This document shows, piece by piece, positions 29,501-44,500 of a stretch of 64,000 nucleotides of DNA. The translations under genes were made by a program, and so were the position numbers. The DNA is from Paragonimus skrjabini miyazakii (lineage: Eukaryota; Platyhelminthes; Trematoda; Plagiorchiida; Troglotrematidae), in the NCBI GenBank assembly GCA_014338405.1, contig JTDE01003521.1:2416-66415 (forward strand), read 5' to 3'. Each line of letters begins with the position of its first letter. The first letter of the stretch is position 1. The notes beneath the pieces were generated by a model, which was not told the DNA's origin, searched no databases, and was given only the letters and a program-made list of their open reading frames with translations.

Positions 29501-32500
29501 GTATGTCTTGTGACTTACTTGGTTGTTTTTTTATATTAACCACAGATCGACGCGACAACAGAATTTGTAATCCGAGAATAATCTATTTCACCATAATGGT
29601 GACTTTATATGGAACCTAAATTACTTTTGTAGCTGCAGTCATTTTTGTGTGTCTATATCACTTTTCAAATGGCTGTTTACTCTTTGTGGCCAGAAAATCC
29701 TTTCCAGTTTTTTGTGTGCTTCGTTTATTGTTCAGGCTCCTTATGGCGCTACGTGCGAGCAAGCATGTCTCTCTCTGGCTACCTTCCACCTCTCTGTGAT
29801 CCTTATGATGGAAGTCTGTTACTGGATGGCGGTTATATTAACAATGTTCCAGGTCGGTTTTCATTGTTTTAATGTTCGTTTCTTACTGTGTTTTTAAAAA
29901 ATGTACGATTGGCTTGCCAATTAGTAGTGCACCAATGCCAGCAGGACATCATACATTGTAATCTGAGACTAGATGACATGCGAGATGGACGTCTTGCTCA
30001 TACTAAGATAATGTAAAGCATAATACATTGATGGTAGCTCCTCACTATATTGTGTTCACTAATGGGTTTGGGTTTGGAAATCCGTATCATATTTCTAGGC
30101 TCGTAACATTTCCCCGTCAATAGTCTATCGCTCTTGGTGTGATCTAATGTTCAATTACTACAGCTAAACGACCTGACTTGGCTGTGTTAATTGACCTTGG
30201 TTGACAGTCAGCCTAAGAAGTCGAAAGCTCCCACTCCTTCGAATCCCTTGTTTGTTGGATAGAATCGAGGAATGCATGCAGACATCATGCTCCACCGCAG
30301 CATTACCTTGCAGCTATTTTCAGGAAGGTAAAAACCTAGGAAATGTACTTGATATATATCCGAATTGGAACTGTTAAGAGGTTTTTACTAACACTCTTTC
30401 GAAAGCGTAACTCAACATGTCATTGTACTGTTTTTGGAGTCACGTCATCGAGACTGAAGAAGAGCTGCTGACGCTTGGACGACGCGAAATTCTCACACAA
30501 TCTGTCCAGGCTTATATTACTTCAGAGGCTAATCCATTTTCTCCAGGCAGTGCTGTCCATTGCTATCTGTGACACACGAAGGCCACCCGTCTAGAAATTT
30601 TGTAGTCAGATGCTCAAAGGGGTATCAGTGGAAGCGAGTGAGGCTGGAACATGACAGAGAGCCGTTACTTGCATTGCTCACTCTACCCTTCGAGAACAGC
30701 TATTTCCTTCGCCATGTCATATTCCCAATGGTGGATTTTCTCACTCTAATCACATAATGTTGAATATCGTCCCCGAGTTTATTCGGAGAGCAATCTATCA
30801 CGTGGGAGATACATTCATGTTCAAGGTAAATCTGGTTACTGTGAGCTAAGTTGGTTAATATCCCAGGGGTCGTCTGTTGGTGCACATCATTTTGAGCTCC
30901 GAATTAGTGAAGGTACGTGATCACAGTGAGGTGGTAGCTGTACGTCTCTCATAATACTGAAGATGTTGAACTTCAACATAGTAGCGAGCGGAAAAGATGA
31001 TCAGTGAAACGGCCGCGGTAGTCGTTTGAAACAACATTACGCACGGTGGACAACATCTGTTTCCAGATTTGCCTGTCATAGTTAAAGTAGCATGCGCATG
31101 AACGTAACCAAAAATGTCGTGCGCTGAACCACTTGCAGTACTCTTCACATACCTTGTACCCTGTATTAATCAAATTGAGCAAAGCAGGAGACGTGCGAGC
31201 GAGGGTTCTTGTAGTCCAGCCGGCTAAACAACGAGAACATTCAAGCCACTGAGCCCGGTTAGCCGCCATCTCATCTAACGTCTCCAACCACGAACTCTGT
31301 GAGTCGCGAAGTCGCAACCCTGGGATACCAACCCAACCTATAGTAGCAAATCTCTTGGTGAACGCCTTCCATTTTCTACGCCAGTTCATCACCTGACCAT
31401 CCCGCACCCTACGCCAGTTGGCCGCAGTATCGGTTAAGTGTTCAGTGTGGCAGACGACTAGCCGGCATCCTTAGTACATGACCTAACCATCTAAGTCTGT
31501 GCAAATGTAATGATTGAATTAAAAAAAACTCGTTTGGCGATCACTACTAAATACCCGCTTTCTAACCTCCTCGTTGCATACTCGTTGGTGCCACTCTATA
31601 CGAGCAATTGAACGCAGACATCGGTGGTCAGATACCTGAAGACGGCTCATATCCTCTAACGGAGCTGCTATGTTTCGCTGCTGTAAGATAATACAGCCCT
31701 CACTGTTGTTTGATATACGCGACCTTTAAGCTTCAGAGAGACACCTCTCTGTCGCCACAGGTGCCTCAAATTAGTAAACACCACCCTAGCCTTGAAAATA
31801 CGCGCTTCTTTTTCATTCCCTACGCTGCTGCCGTTGATACAGCTTCCCAGGTATACAAACCGGTCAACAACCTCCATGGCTTCATTATCTAACACTAAAT
31901 CTACGTAATTACAGCAATCTTGCAGAAGCAATTTGCATTTTGAGGCTGCAAAGTGCAGCAGAAAGCGAAATAGCGTTGTTTGTGCCGCTTGAAAGTTATC
32001 AAACAGTAACACCTTGTCGTCAGGATAATCAGGATCAGTCAGTCTTCTACCAGGTAGGAGGTCCACGCCGGCATCTTGTGTGTGTCGGAGACTATTCTCC
32101 CTTATTTCGTCTTTGACGTAATTGAACTAAAATGATGAGAGTGGACAGCCTTGACGAACGTCGCTTCTGGTGCTCAAACTGTCAGATAATTCACTGTAAA
32201 CCCTAACCTGGGCTGAAGTATAAGAATAAAGCGCCGACGGTACGTTCACATAGTTGGTCGGTACACCCCTAAGTTTAAGCGACTCTAAAAATGTAAATCG
32301 ATCCACTGAACTGAACGCACCTTCAAAGTCGAGGAATACGGCAACTGTTGGCCGGGGATACACATGACGCTGCTCCAGAATTTGACGAAGAGTAAACATG
32401 TGATCTATACATCTCCACTCGGGGCGAAACCCTGCCAGTTCTTCCCTAATATTTGCATCCCGTGCCGGATTGAGTCGACGAAGTATAATGGATTCCAGAA

Positions 32501-35500
32501 CCCTAGTGAAGGCTGGGGTCAAATTAGTTCCTCTATGGTTTTCGCAAAGGCTTCCGATACCTTTCTTGAATATGGGAACTATTATCGAATGACCCCAATA
32601 CGGAGGAACGGTCACCGTTGTTCACACAAGTTGGAACAACTGCGTGAAAGCTTCTACCAACGCCCCCACCTTCCTTGATGAATGCCGTAACGAGATAAGT
32701 TGGACCAGCAGCCCTGTTACGTTTACGAACCGAAATACAATGGCAGACCTCAATCCCACTGGGTGGTGTTAAATCTACCGACCAAGTTGTGGCATCGCAA
32801 GTTTGTGACGGCAAACAGTAGAAGCAAGAGGCCAGACAATTTGGCCCTCAAAATGTTCACCCCACCACTCTAACCTTCTGGACTTATTATAGATGAATGT
32901 GCCATCTGTTTGGCTAATAGATTCGTTGACAAATGGTCGCTTGGGACCAGTAGTACGGACAAGCCTAAGGAGTTTCCAGGTGTTCCCCGAAGCAAAAGCG
33001 GTCTCCATTTCCTCAACTCTCTCCATTAACCAAGCCTCACGATCAACTTTTGGGCTACGTTTCAGTTTCTCACGGATAGCTCTCCTAAACTTGTTATTTG
33101 AAGTGCTAGGAGGAACGTTGCATTTAGCTTCTAATAACTCCAGCGATTTCTCTGAGAACTAATTCCTGTTCAACCCACGAACCCCCGTTCCGCATGCTAC
33201 AGTACCTGCTTTCCGAATGGCCTGTGAGATTTGCGTCTAACATCTACTAGGATCTTCGGAGTGAGAACTACTAAGACAGCTTTCTAAGCTGGTTTGGTAT
33301 TTATACTTTACCGATGGTATAGTCAGCTTCTCAACAGCTAGTGGTTACTGTGTTTGGTGTCGTTGTCTAGCAAAAGTAAGATCAAAACGACAACGTGCCA
33401 ACTCATGGTCCGAATTCAAGTATACACTCCAATAAGAACGACAGTCTTGAAGGGAACCAAGCCACCTATAACTAACAGCTATGTGGTCTATCTGAGACCA
33501 GGCCTGATTCGGAGAAGGCGGGCGCCAAGTATAGCAATGACGTGCATGATGCCTAAAACTAGTGCTGGCTAAAAATAGCTTACGCTCAGCGCACAGCTGC
33601 AACAATCGCCCGTCATTATCTGACCGATGTGACGCTATCCCAAACCTGCCACCTAAACGGGATTCGGCCTTACCAAGGCGGCCAACCTGAGCATTCATAT
33701 CCCCGGCCAGAATGACAATATCAGAACCATATATCGACCGAAGGAGAGCGGTCAGATCCGAATAACAGGCGTCCTTGACGCTGACGTCCCTATAGTCCGT
33801 TGAAGCGTCGACAGACAATGAAAAGTTTTCTCCTTTACATCCAAAATCTTCATTATTGAGGTGGTATTTTATTCGTTACTTTACTGCAGTTCATGGAATC
33901 CTCAATACTTTATGGTCCTCTGTTTTGATTTAGTCGATCACTACACCCGAAAGCCTGCCACTTCAATATGTTACCAGGCTAATGCCCCTCATATTAGCTA
34001 TGGCTTCCTGTTGGTGATCTTGAGGTAATATGTACTTGTCACTCGTTGGAGTTTTGCAGCGTCATGCCAGTCTGTCGTTTCAAGGTCAGGAGATGCAATC
34101 TAAGGATACAGGGAATACAGAGGAGAATATCTTTTCGAACTGTACCTTGTGTTAAAAATGAATGTTTCGAAAAGACAAAGCTGAATGGAGCCCCATCAAG
34201 TTCCACGAGGCCGATCAATTGTTCTTCGGCGGATGGTGTGAACTATTTTCTAACATGTAATGTCAAATTTATCACATTCATTTAGACCCTGCTGCTGTAT
34301 CTGAACTACCACTGTATGGATGCTGGTGTCGATTATCAAATAAGCTACTTATTAAAATGCATCGCGTGTTTGACCGCTGCTCGCTGTGTACTACATACCT
34401 TCCGTTCGTAATTATGAAAATTTGATTTTACTCAGCTTTGTTTTCTGTGCATGTGTTTTTGTTTGATCTTCTTACGGCGGAGTTTCAATATCAATTTCTT
34501 ATCCGTCACTATCGGTGAAAATCGACCAGTAGTGACGTGATGTTAAGAGTATCTTCTTTCATTTGCGACCATTGTTCTAGAATGTGACATAGTTCCTGCT
34601 TGTGCAAAATGTCTTTATTTCGTACATCAGATGGGCAGTCTTCTGTTCGCTGTGTAGGCTATTTTTAACGCGTTGTTTTGCATGTTTTTTTATCAGCCGA
34701 AATCATGTCTGCGTTTGGCGCTAAGACCATTTTTGCTGTCGACGTGGGCGCTACGGTGGACACAGATTTCACCAACTACGGTGATCATCTTTCGGGATGG
34801 CAGTTGCTTTATCAACGATTTTGGCCTTCAACTAAAACGGTTATGCGAGTCAGTTTCATAACTCATCACCGAACAGTTCTTTACTCATTCTTACTCGGTT
34901 CCTTGTCTGGTTAGCATTTCAAATCTTCCTGCTGAATGCTGCCTATAGTTAGTTTTCCGATCAATTTGATAGTATATGTTAATTCAAGTTCAGCGTTCTC
35001 TTTCTTACACTTTTGAATGTTTCTTTTTATGGCTCGTGTTTTTTGGTGTACACTCCAATTCACCAGCAATAGCTTTGATCCGTGTATGAAACCAAGTTTG
35101 AATTATCTCACCAGCTTAGCTTAACGGTCCATTTAATTAGAAGGTTACACGCACAATTTATGAACCTGTCCTTATTTGCGTATCTCATGGACAAGAGTTG
35201 CGCATTGTGGTTTTCAGCTACATCCATCCCCCATGCTTAGGTTTTATATTCTGACACTGTGGTTAACTTATCCTCTGATGACGGTTAGGGAGTTTTGTCT
35301 GTCAACGGTTGCACGCAACAAAATAATGGAAACTACTTTGATTTTGTTCGCGTAACCGGTTCCACTATTTACAGTGTGTTAGCACAATGCCTGGTTAGTT
35401 CTAACGAATGCTTTGCCGATCAAATGATCACTGTGGTATGCGCAACACTTTTATCATTGAACACATCTTGGCACGTGTGTTATCTTTAATCACACACTGG

Positions 35501-38500
35501 TCTTACGGAGTTCCCAAATCATTCACATCAGACTACTGTTTGACAGCCTCATCGTTATTAAAACGCTTACGGTTGAAGATGTTGCCTTACGAATTTTGTG
35601 ATGGCTAGCTTATTCGGATTACAGTTGTTTCTACGATCTGACTGGATGGAGCATTCGCTCGTGCTAACTCGGTACTACGCGCACGGTTACACTAAAGCTG
35701 ACTGTGGAGCATACTTTACAGTCGACTGCGAAATATAAATCCGATTTGTTTGTCCTTTTCAACTTGACGGATTCTGACAATCTCTATTGCTTCTCTATAA
35801 CCATAGCTGATCTGGTAATTTCTATCTCACACTTGACTCGTTATGATACAGAGGAACGATATCGATTGCTGATGTGTTCAATTATTGAATTAGCGATCGC
35901 TTCGGGGAAAATCCTTACAAATTTTCAATAATGTATTCCTGCATCTTCATCACCAACCGCAATACTAATAAAATAGATGACCACACCGTCAGGCCGCAAT
36001 ATCTGGAACTGCCTAGTGCCTGTGGATTCGGATTCAAGTTTGCCTAAATCTGCCGGTTGTTTGCACGCTTTACTGTCGTCAATTAGTCTTATTACACCAC
36101 CGGTTAGCGTGATACAGCCTTCGGTTAGCCCTGTTGCATCATCAACTTGTCTATTACGAAATATCCATCACTTGTGCCTCCAACTACTGATGTGAATGTA
36201 CAGCGTTGTCACTTACTATGTCACCCAGGTGTTTGACGTACTCGCTGTTGAACTTCGGTTTCGCGGCCCGTTGGTTGTGAGCGCAGTTTCACGGTCAGTA
36301 GCAGCAACGTCTACATACTCTATATAGACGATATTTTCTTATCCTTAAAAGTGTTGTGGAGCTTATTGAACCATTTGTCCCGCGTCTCAATAATGTCCAC
36401 TCCAAACTCACAGTAACAGGTGGATCAGGAGCCGATGAAAGTCTACTTCATATGAACATTCTCATTGCGCCAAGAGCTGATGGGCAGATAAAACTTAGCA
36501 CTCATAGAGGGTCAACTTGGTCGGTTCAGTATATGCAGTGTGTCCGTTTCAATCCGATGGAACATAAGCACGGTGCGGTGAGAAAACTGTTCATCAGAGC
36601 CTGCTGAATCTCCAAATATGACTTCTTTGCACGGGAGCTGGAAGTGATCACCACGACGTTGGAGAGGATTAGATACCCCGAACATTTCATTAAAAGTCGT
36701 GACGAACTGGGACCCAGGAACAGTAAGAATGATAAAGTACACAACATCGCTGTCCTGTTGAGGCAGACTTACAACGTTGATGAATTATGGGTCCTTAATC
36801 AAACATCTATTAGTGTCTTCAGTCAAAGGAGATCAATCTATTCAGCCAAATCACATAATGTACGTCGATTTTCATGCAACCACGGTAAAACTGATAGACC
36901 ATTGAGTTCAAGAATGAGGAGACATTTACCCAAATGTACCGAATGAACGATTTTGTCACAGTGACTTGCAACCCTTAAGCTTTTGCCGTTCGGACGATAC
37001 ATCCTGTCAACTGGTTACAGCATAAAACTGACCTCAACCTTTACGGTCATCACAACCCACCGTCCTTAAAGTTTTTCGAGGTTTTCGTAGCTAACCGGTT
37101 CCAACCTGTGTTGTGCGTTCAAAAACAGTTATTTATGAACTTAAGACAGCCGTGGACGTAACTTGCAGTGATTATCATTCAGGTCATATTTTTTGAATGT
37201 TTGCTTCCTTGATGCTGGCCTTCCAAATATTGTAGACGTTAAGTTGAACCTTTCGGTTATTGGTTGCTTGACACAGGCGAGCCAGTACGAAATGCTACTG
37301 GCGTTCGTCTTTTAACTTTTCCCTCCGGAAGACTTTTTGTTGATCACATTTATATGAAATTTTCGGTAAAAAGATTACGTAACTCCAAAAATCTCATCAT
37401 GTTTTCGTATTCAAACAGACGGCAACATACTTGGTAAGCATGTAGACTGATTGAGTTCGTGGTGAGATCAATTGACTATGACGGTGTAAACTTGATGGGC
37501 GATAAAAAAACCGGTATGTTGGGCCAGCCGTGCTCGGACGCTAAGTATATCTCTCCCACAAATGACATTCGTCTGCAAACTAGCAATTCGCTTATGAACC
37601 GTTTTGAACAGTTCGTCACATACTACTACTACATACCTGCTGGCAATCCATTTGAGCGATTCTCCTCACCCGTTTCTCGTGCTTATAACCTCAAACCCTG
37701 TTTGTGTGATGGTCTGTTGAGTGTATAAGTCGTGATTGTTTGCTTTAATCACAACTGTTAATGAATGCTTCCAACGATGTAACTAAACAGCTTCCAAGTC
37801 ATTCTTCAGAGTTCAGACAATTGTTACCAATTAAGGAGATCAAATAAAGGATGCTGGTGATTTCCTGTGTTTCTGTTTTATTTGGATTCGACAATTTCAC
37901 ATCACCCCTCTTAACCCTTTCACAGGTACCCAATCTTTCTGAGATCCAAGCTCGACTTGCCTACATTTCGTGCGTCCGACAGCTGGAACAAATCAAAGAG
38001 AGTGGGATTTGCCACTACCTTCGACCGCCTATCGATCACTACATGACACTGCAGTTCACTGCATTCGATGAGATACTGGCAAGTGCCAGCATTGAATTAG
38101 TTTTTGTGAAGATATCCAAATTCACGGCTGGTGCAAATGGCACAAGTTTTCATTGCGTCCCCACTGTGTACTCTGTTTCTTAAACGATGGGTGTGTTAGC
38201 GTGTTCATGGTTTCAGTGAAGCTTTGCTGTTGATCGTTCAAAAACCGCTCAAGAGTTAACACTCGCATTTCATAGTTGTTGTTGCTTAGTATTTACCTTG
38301 CATGGATATTAGTCCGTTTTCGTTTGTGACGGAAACATGAGCTGCAGTTTATAAGCTTTAGCCAGAACCTCAATATTTCTTAAATGTATCCCTGTCTCTG
38401 ATTTCTTATCTTGAGTAACACGATCCGTTTATTTAGACTGTTGGCTATGAGTACGCGAAACAAGTCATCCGCGATTGGCACAAAGAAGACTTACTTCGAC

Positions 38501-41500
38501 ACCTGGTTCCTGGACTGCAGCCAAGAGTTTCATTTGATCAGCTCAGTCCTCCTCTCTCACCTGCCCGTGGTCAGCGAACCCCGTCATCTGACGTGGCCTT
38601 TTCAAACAGTAGCTGGTTGACTCAGGTTAGTTGATAGAATGTCCATTATCGTTCCTATAGTAAATATCTCCCTATCTTTTTATGTTCGTTTCCCATTTCT
38701 GCGATATCACAAGGTATAAGTCTTTTTGAACTAATTTTGTGTAGCTATCGCACTACAGTCGGCGTGAAGGTTCGTTGATTATTGTGTTCACCTTGACTAG
38801 GTGTGTTCAACAACAAGTAGATCATGATTATTTTTTGTGCGCTTGAGCTAGAATGATGGTCAATATCTAACCTCACGATAATATTACTTCTTGCCAGTGG
38901 TCATCACCGAATCCGTTTTTATCTCAGTATCTGGTTCACTTTCTATTTTGCAAGCAGAGGGTTTTAAGCCTTCGGTCTAAAAAACCAATTATCTGCCGAT
39001 TTGCCTGTTTTGTGGACAACCACTTGGGACAGATGTATAAAAGCTTCGACTCATCACAGGTGAAGGCCGTTGGTTCCTGCTGTCTCTACTTAGGTGATGA
39101 GTCATCTAACTTAGTACAACATCGGTCGTACTGCGTGTGCTCCAGGGTTATCACTATAAATCAGTACTCTCAATCCCATTACGGGCCCTCGTGATCGTAA
39201 TGGTTGCAGACCAGACCGTATTCATTTTGATAAGTAGCATGTACCGGGTTATATTAACCAACTTTTGTTGTGATCAAATTGATCATGTTTCCGTGTTTCT
39301 GTTCGCTCTGACGATGTCTACAGGATGAACCACCTCTCAGTCCGTGTTGTGCAGTCGACGCCGGCTCAGCTGACAGGTATGTCGAAGGACTCGAGCACCC
39401 ATCTATCTTAACTTTAGACTCCCATATGACAGTGCATATTAAACGGGTCAGTGCTGTCGCTGATTTGTCAGCCAATAGGTGTGTGCCAGAGTATAACCCT
39501 GAGTGATCCATTTCTACAATCTTGAATTTTACCCAGTATGCTGGGTTGAGGTCAGTACTCGTTCACTGCGTATACCAGCACTGCAGTTGGTTCCGATCGA
39601 CTAGATGCTGTGCGAAGAAATGTAATAGTTCGTTTAGCGTGGACACACAGCCACATGACGTCAATCACACTGAAAAGATTGACAACTGCGTCTGTACCTC
39701 TGCACGTGCGCAATGTGAGTGGACGGTTGATTGAACCAACAGTAGAAGTACAAACATTGAATAAAACATCCTCGCTCAAATGTTGCAACTTTCTCTGTAT
39801 GGATGGCATCAGCTTAGAGGAATACTTGGGTGTCAGTTTCAATCCTTTCTTAGAAGAAAACATGGAGGATACAGACATCGCTAAACGACTTTCTCGTGGT
39901 GTAGGTGTGCTTAAACTGGACGCTAATTTTGAACTAGAGAAATGTCTTCTGTGGTTACGTTTTGCGTGTTGAACTGTACAACAAACATGTTCGGTCTTTT
40001 TCAGGATGTGATATCGCCCTCTCTTCAAGACTTGTTGAATCGCATATATTTGAGCAAATAAACACGACCGACGTCTCATTACATGCGGTTAACTGCGTGC
40101 GTTTCGTACGTCGTTCTTTGATATTCAATCGCTTCTTACAAATCTGCAAACTATGTGGCACTAACAGTAGCACTCTGTATGTCAGGCCTAAGTGGGATTG
40201 CGATATAAGTTAGGGATTTGACATTGTTACAACAAACTGACCACTGTAACATATGATTTCCCTGGCCCTACCGCTTTGGTTATAACAGTGTTCTGCTTTA
40301 TTTGTTTCATTAGTACAGAAAGAGGTATATTTATTTAAAGGTGAGGCAACCATGCATCGTAGTTCGGTCGATCTTCAGACTTCTAATCACCTGATTCTGC
40401 ATCGTAAATGTGTAAAAGGCTAAATGCTGTACGATGAAAAAAGAAAAAACCGTTTAATGCACACTCTTCGACGCAGTGTACACATGATATTGGTCGACGG
40501 TTGCAAAGCTGGTCGCTCCACACCCATGATGCTCGCAGGCTGTTCGTATTTTACCGTTTTTGTCTACGGAGCGTTCCTTGTTTGTGGTGGTGGTGGTGGT
40601 ACCATGGGTGCACTCAGGAAGTACAGCTACGTAAGTGAGGTAGCTCTATTTTGTCGGTTGGTGCTTCAGACACGTCTTACGCGTATCGCCTCAGCACCTA
40701 CCATGCCGCACTGTTTTTACACTCCCTATGTGCGATCGAAAAAACAATGCAACGATTAATCCGTGACCTGGCGCAGGGTTAAGAAAAGACTGAAATCAAG
40801 TTTGTCCTTTGTTAGTTCTGCCGGGCTTTCGTCTGGGATCCGAAAGCTGCTGAGTTTGGTAGGCTGGATAACTGCTATCCCTAGTTGATAACGGGAGTTT
40901 CGTCGCATTTGTTGTGGTCATTTTCAGCTGTTATGCAAATTTCAAGAATAATTTCAACTATATATATATATATATATATATAGTTGTGGTCTTAATTTGA
41001 CTCATTTTCTCATTCGAAACACCTTTACGTTTATCACTGCCATCCGTTTATCCAAACCTGAAGTTCAATAGGCTTGACAACTGACCTCTAATGAGCCCTA
41101 TATCTTTCGGAGTTCTTGATCTATGGTCATGCATACATACAAGTGCTAATTTAACTATAGGTAGACATTAGGTCGAATCGCTTTATTTTTTGTGATGATT
41201 TATTTAAATTCGGCGCAGCACCACGAACAACAACACGACAAGGTTACCGATTTGATGGGCTTTCATCCGTTTACGTGCGTCTCCACTGTCCTACAGATGT
41301 CCCGGCCATTTCAGTGAATTAATAAGAAGCGTGAGTTGTGGTGAGCCTAAAAATAGTAAACTAATTTAGATCTATACCGAACAATGTATAAAAAACTTAC
41401 GCGAGTGTACATTGATTTCATTCAAACGGATGGAGAAGGTTTGTAGTTGAATAATGCAGAAAGTTATCAGATGACATGAAGATGGTAGAAGAACACATCG

Positions 41501-44500
41501 TAAGCACGTGTCATCACGCAACAATTAACTCGGAATTATAACAAGTGGTCAAACACATCACCTTAAGCTGATAAAATTACAAATAAAGTTGAAGATTTGG
41601 GAAAGGCTTGTTGCAACTACTCAGTAAGTGGACGCCAAATGTCTGCCCGGTTTCATGTGACCCTGTGTGTATACATTTAGTGGGGCATGTGCAGTACTTA
41701 CACATTTGTTGCCAACCGTTGCGACAAGTGTTTAAATTTCTTTTCAAGTGCCTTTTTTCTGAAAAAATGTTTACAACTCCATCTGATTCTCTGGCTAAGT
41801 GTCGCAGTCAATGGCGGACCTGTATCCATACCATTTCTAGTTCTTCCACTTAGTCTTGTTTTGATAATTTTCAGTCTTCTTAGTAACGTTTTCTTCTAAG
41901 ATATTCCACGTCACTGTTGAGGTGAGCGGCGGCCCGAGCCACAGTACCTTTTGGTCAGGCTCATGGCTGTTGTGATGATGATGATGATTCTCTGAACTCA
42001 GTTGGCACAGTTGAGAACGCTGCTAGCTAGTCGTACAATAACTGTCCGCCTCTTTGACAGTCGCAAAAGACCTTCATCGATTGCGGTGGTTTTATCTTGT
42101 GTTATGAAAGCTTTATGAATATCCACTTATCACCGGTGTTCCCCGGTTTAATGAACTTGAGAGTATCAGCATGTTTTTGTAACTGTACATCGTCGATGCT
42201 TCGAAACTTAGTCGTCTACTTCGAAACTATATCAGATAGCACTTGTATACGCAAATTACAACTGCATAATCGCAGTTATCGTACATATGCTGAACTGGTA
42301 ATATTATACATTTCCTTACCCGTGTGATAGTGTGTTATTCGGTTGAACCTTGCGTTCCATTTTATCTCTGAGTTGGTTCTTTGAAACTACGATCATCACC
42401 GAAACCAGGAGTTTTGAACAACAAGGGAAATGATTGGATTTCCGACGTCTGCATATGTCTGATTGTCTTTTAATCCAACCATTTACAGTTAGAAGAGCAT
42501 ACCTTGACTTCAAACAACGTTTAGTGTTCAGCAGACAATCCGTGCAATATAGTTATGTAGGTCAGCAATTTACAGGACGATACACGATCATGTGCTTGTC
42601 CAATCGATCACTGTAATCACATGTTGTATTCAGTTAAACGTCCTATTGGTTGTATTTCTGTGAGCCTGACACGTCAGTGCAAGTTATTCTGGCCAGACTC
42701 GTTATGCTGGCTTGGAACGACACCTGGTGAAGAATGACAAGTATTTAGTTCTATACGTAAATGATCATAACTTTTTTGTTGTTGTTCCAACTGAATTTTG
42801 ATCGTGCACTTACTTCACGTAGTGATAAATCAGCTACTGGATTTGTGTCTGGCAAGTCATACTGTGTTTTGTACACAAGAACGTCTTTTACCAGCAAATA
42901 GGATCGATTTGCATATCTCCCTGACATGTTTCACATAATCGCCTATTTATTTATGTTCAGTTATGCGTTGTAGTCGAAATGATGGACGGTTTGTTTTTAT
43001 CGAATTTCCTAATCAATACTTTTGCACATTTGAAACTTATCTTTATGCGCTAGGATGTGTTAAGTAGTCATGACGATTCGTTCTAAAGTATAGGATAGCG
43101 TTCAGGCTTACGGACAAACCACCTTGTCTAACGGTTAGTAGAAAAATCGTAGTGGAACCAGATCTCACGCGAAAATTCTCGTTGAATCGTGGAAGATACA
43201 GTGACGAACAATTTTTTTGGTCATTCTTCGCGATTTCCGTGTGTGCGTGTTCCCACGACGGAAATGAATACAAAGTATATATTTATTACTGTACTAATTC
43301 GTAATCACCCCAGGAACATCGACAATCTTAGCCACAGTCACTTTTAGTGTGGCTTAGAGCTGAAAATACTGATGATATAGTCATGGACCAAACTCGTTGC
43401 ACTGGCACAATATCTTCCCATCCGATGTGAATTTAGTGTTACTGTCGCTGCCTCAATATCGATCAATTACTTGACTTTTGGTTAATACCGGCCATTTATT
43501 GTCGTCATTTCTCACCCAAATTTGGAAGGGACGCGTAAATGTCGATTAATCGAAAAAAACTGCTGTTGTTCGGCAAAGGTTATCTGTATGTTCGATGTTA
43601 AGAAACAAGTGCACGTACGTATGAACGAAGTGAGTAAAAAGCGAGAATCATGCTTGTTACATCTATTTCACACCAACTGTCATATGAACCGCTCGTTTCC
43701 ATAGCGTATGATCTATGTTTTAAACAAGAACCTTATCAATTTTGTGTTCCGTGTGTATATGTGATAAGGCAGAACTTGTATTCTCAATTTGACACAGTCT
43801 AACACACATTTTTGTCGTTCTCCATTGCAGGCTTTCGATGAACGGCATGCTTTCGTAGACTTGGCCGAAACCGTGACAGCACCTTTAGAATCGTCCATTT
43901 CTACGTCAGGTAATCGTAGTAATTTTTCGTAATCCAGAATTCATTACCATGTCCATTTCCTTCGTTTATTCTTTTTTTTGCTTTTGTGTGATTACTTGAA
44001 AAATATTCCGATAATTATTTCGTTTTCTTCAGACACAGACACTGAGCCTGGAGAATACTTCCTCAACAGCGGTGCGCACGGGACGCGGAAATCTAGAAAC
44101 CGCTCTTGTTCGGACCGGGGTTTAGGGTTGCTGGCGAGCAATCCAATTTTGTTCGCTAAGAATCAACAAGATCGTGTGGCCTCTTTGTCCAGGAAAATTT
44201 ACTCATATCTGCATTCAGCCAGACACCTTGTTTCCCAAAATTTTCCAAATACTGGTTTGTTTCGTCGACGAGCTTTGAGTGATAACCTTTGCGCTCCTAG
44301 TGACTCTAGTATCCTAGAGTCCTCAGATGATGCTGGTCACTTCTCCGATGCTCAAGACTACCCAGGACTGGAGGCTCATTCTGTAGGTAGTCGACTTACG
44401 TCGAATTATAGGATTCGTAGCGGCTCATGTGACGCGCTGGGCCGTCAAATAAACACCTCAAACACACTGGTCACGGAGCATTCTCAGAAGCATCTTATAC

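Noticed and set aside
39552..40079. A 175-codon - strand frame.
   Set aside because: It overlaps an open + strand frame, has repeat-like Ser/Arg composition and no family match; the length alone is not decisive.
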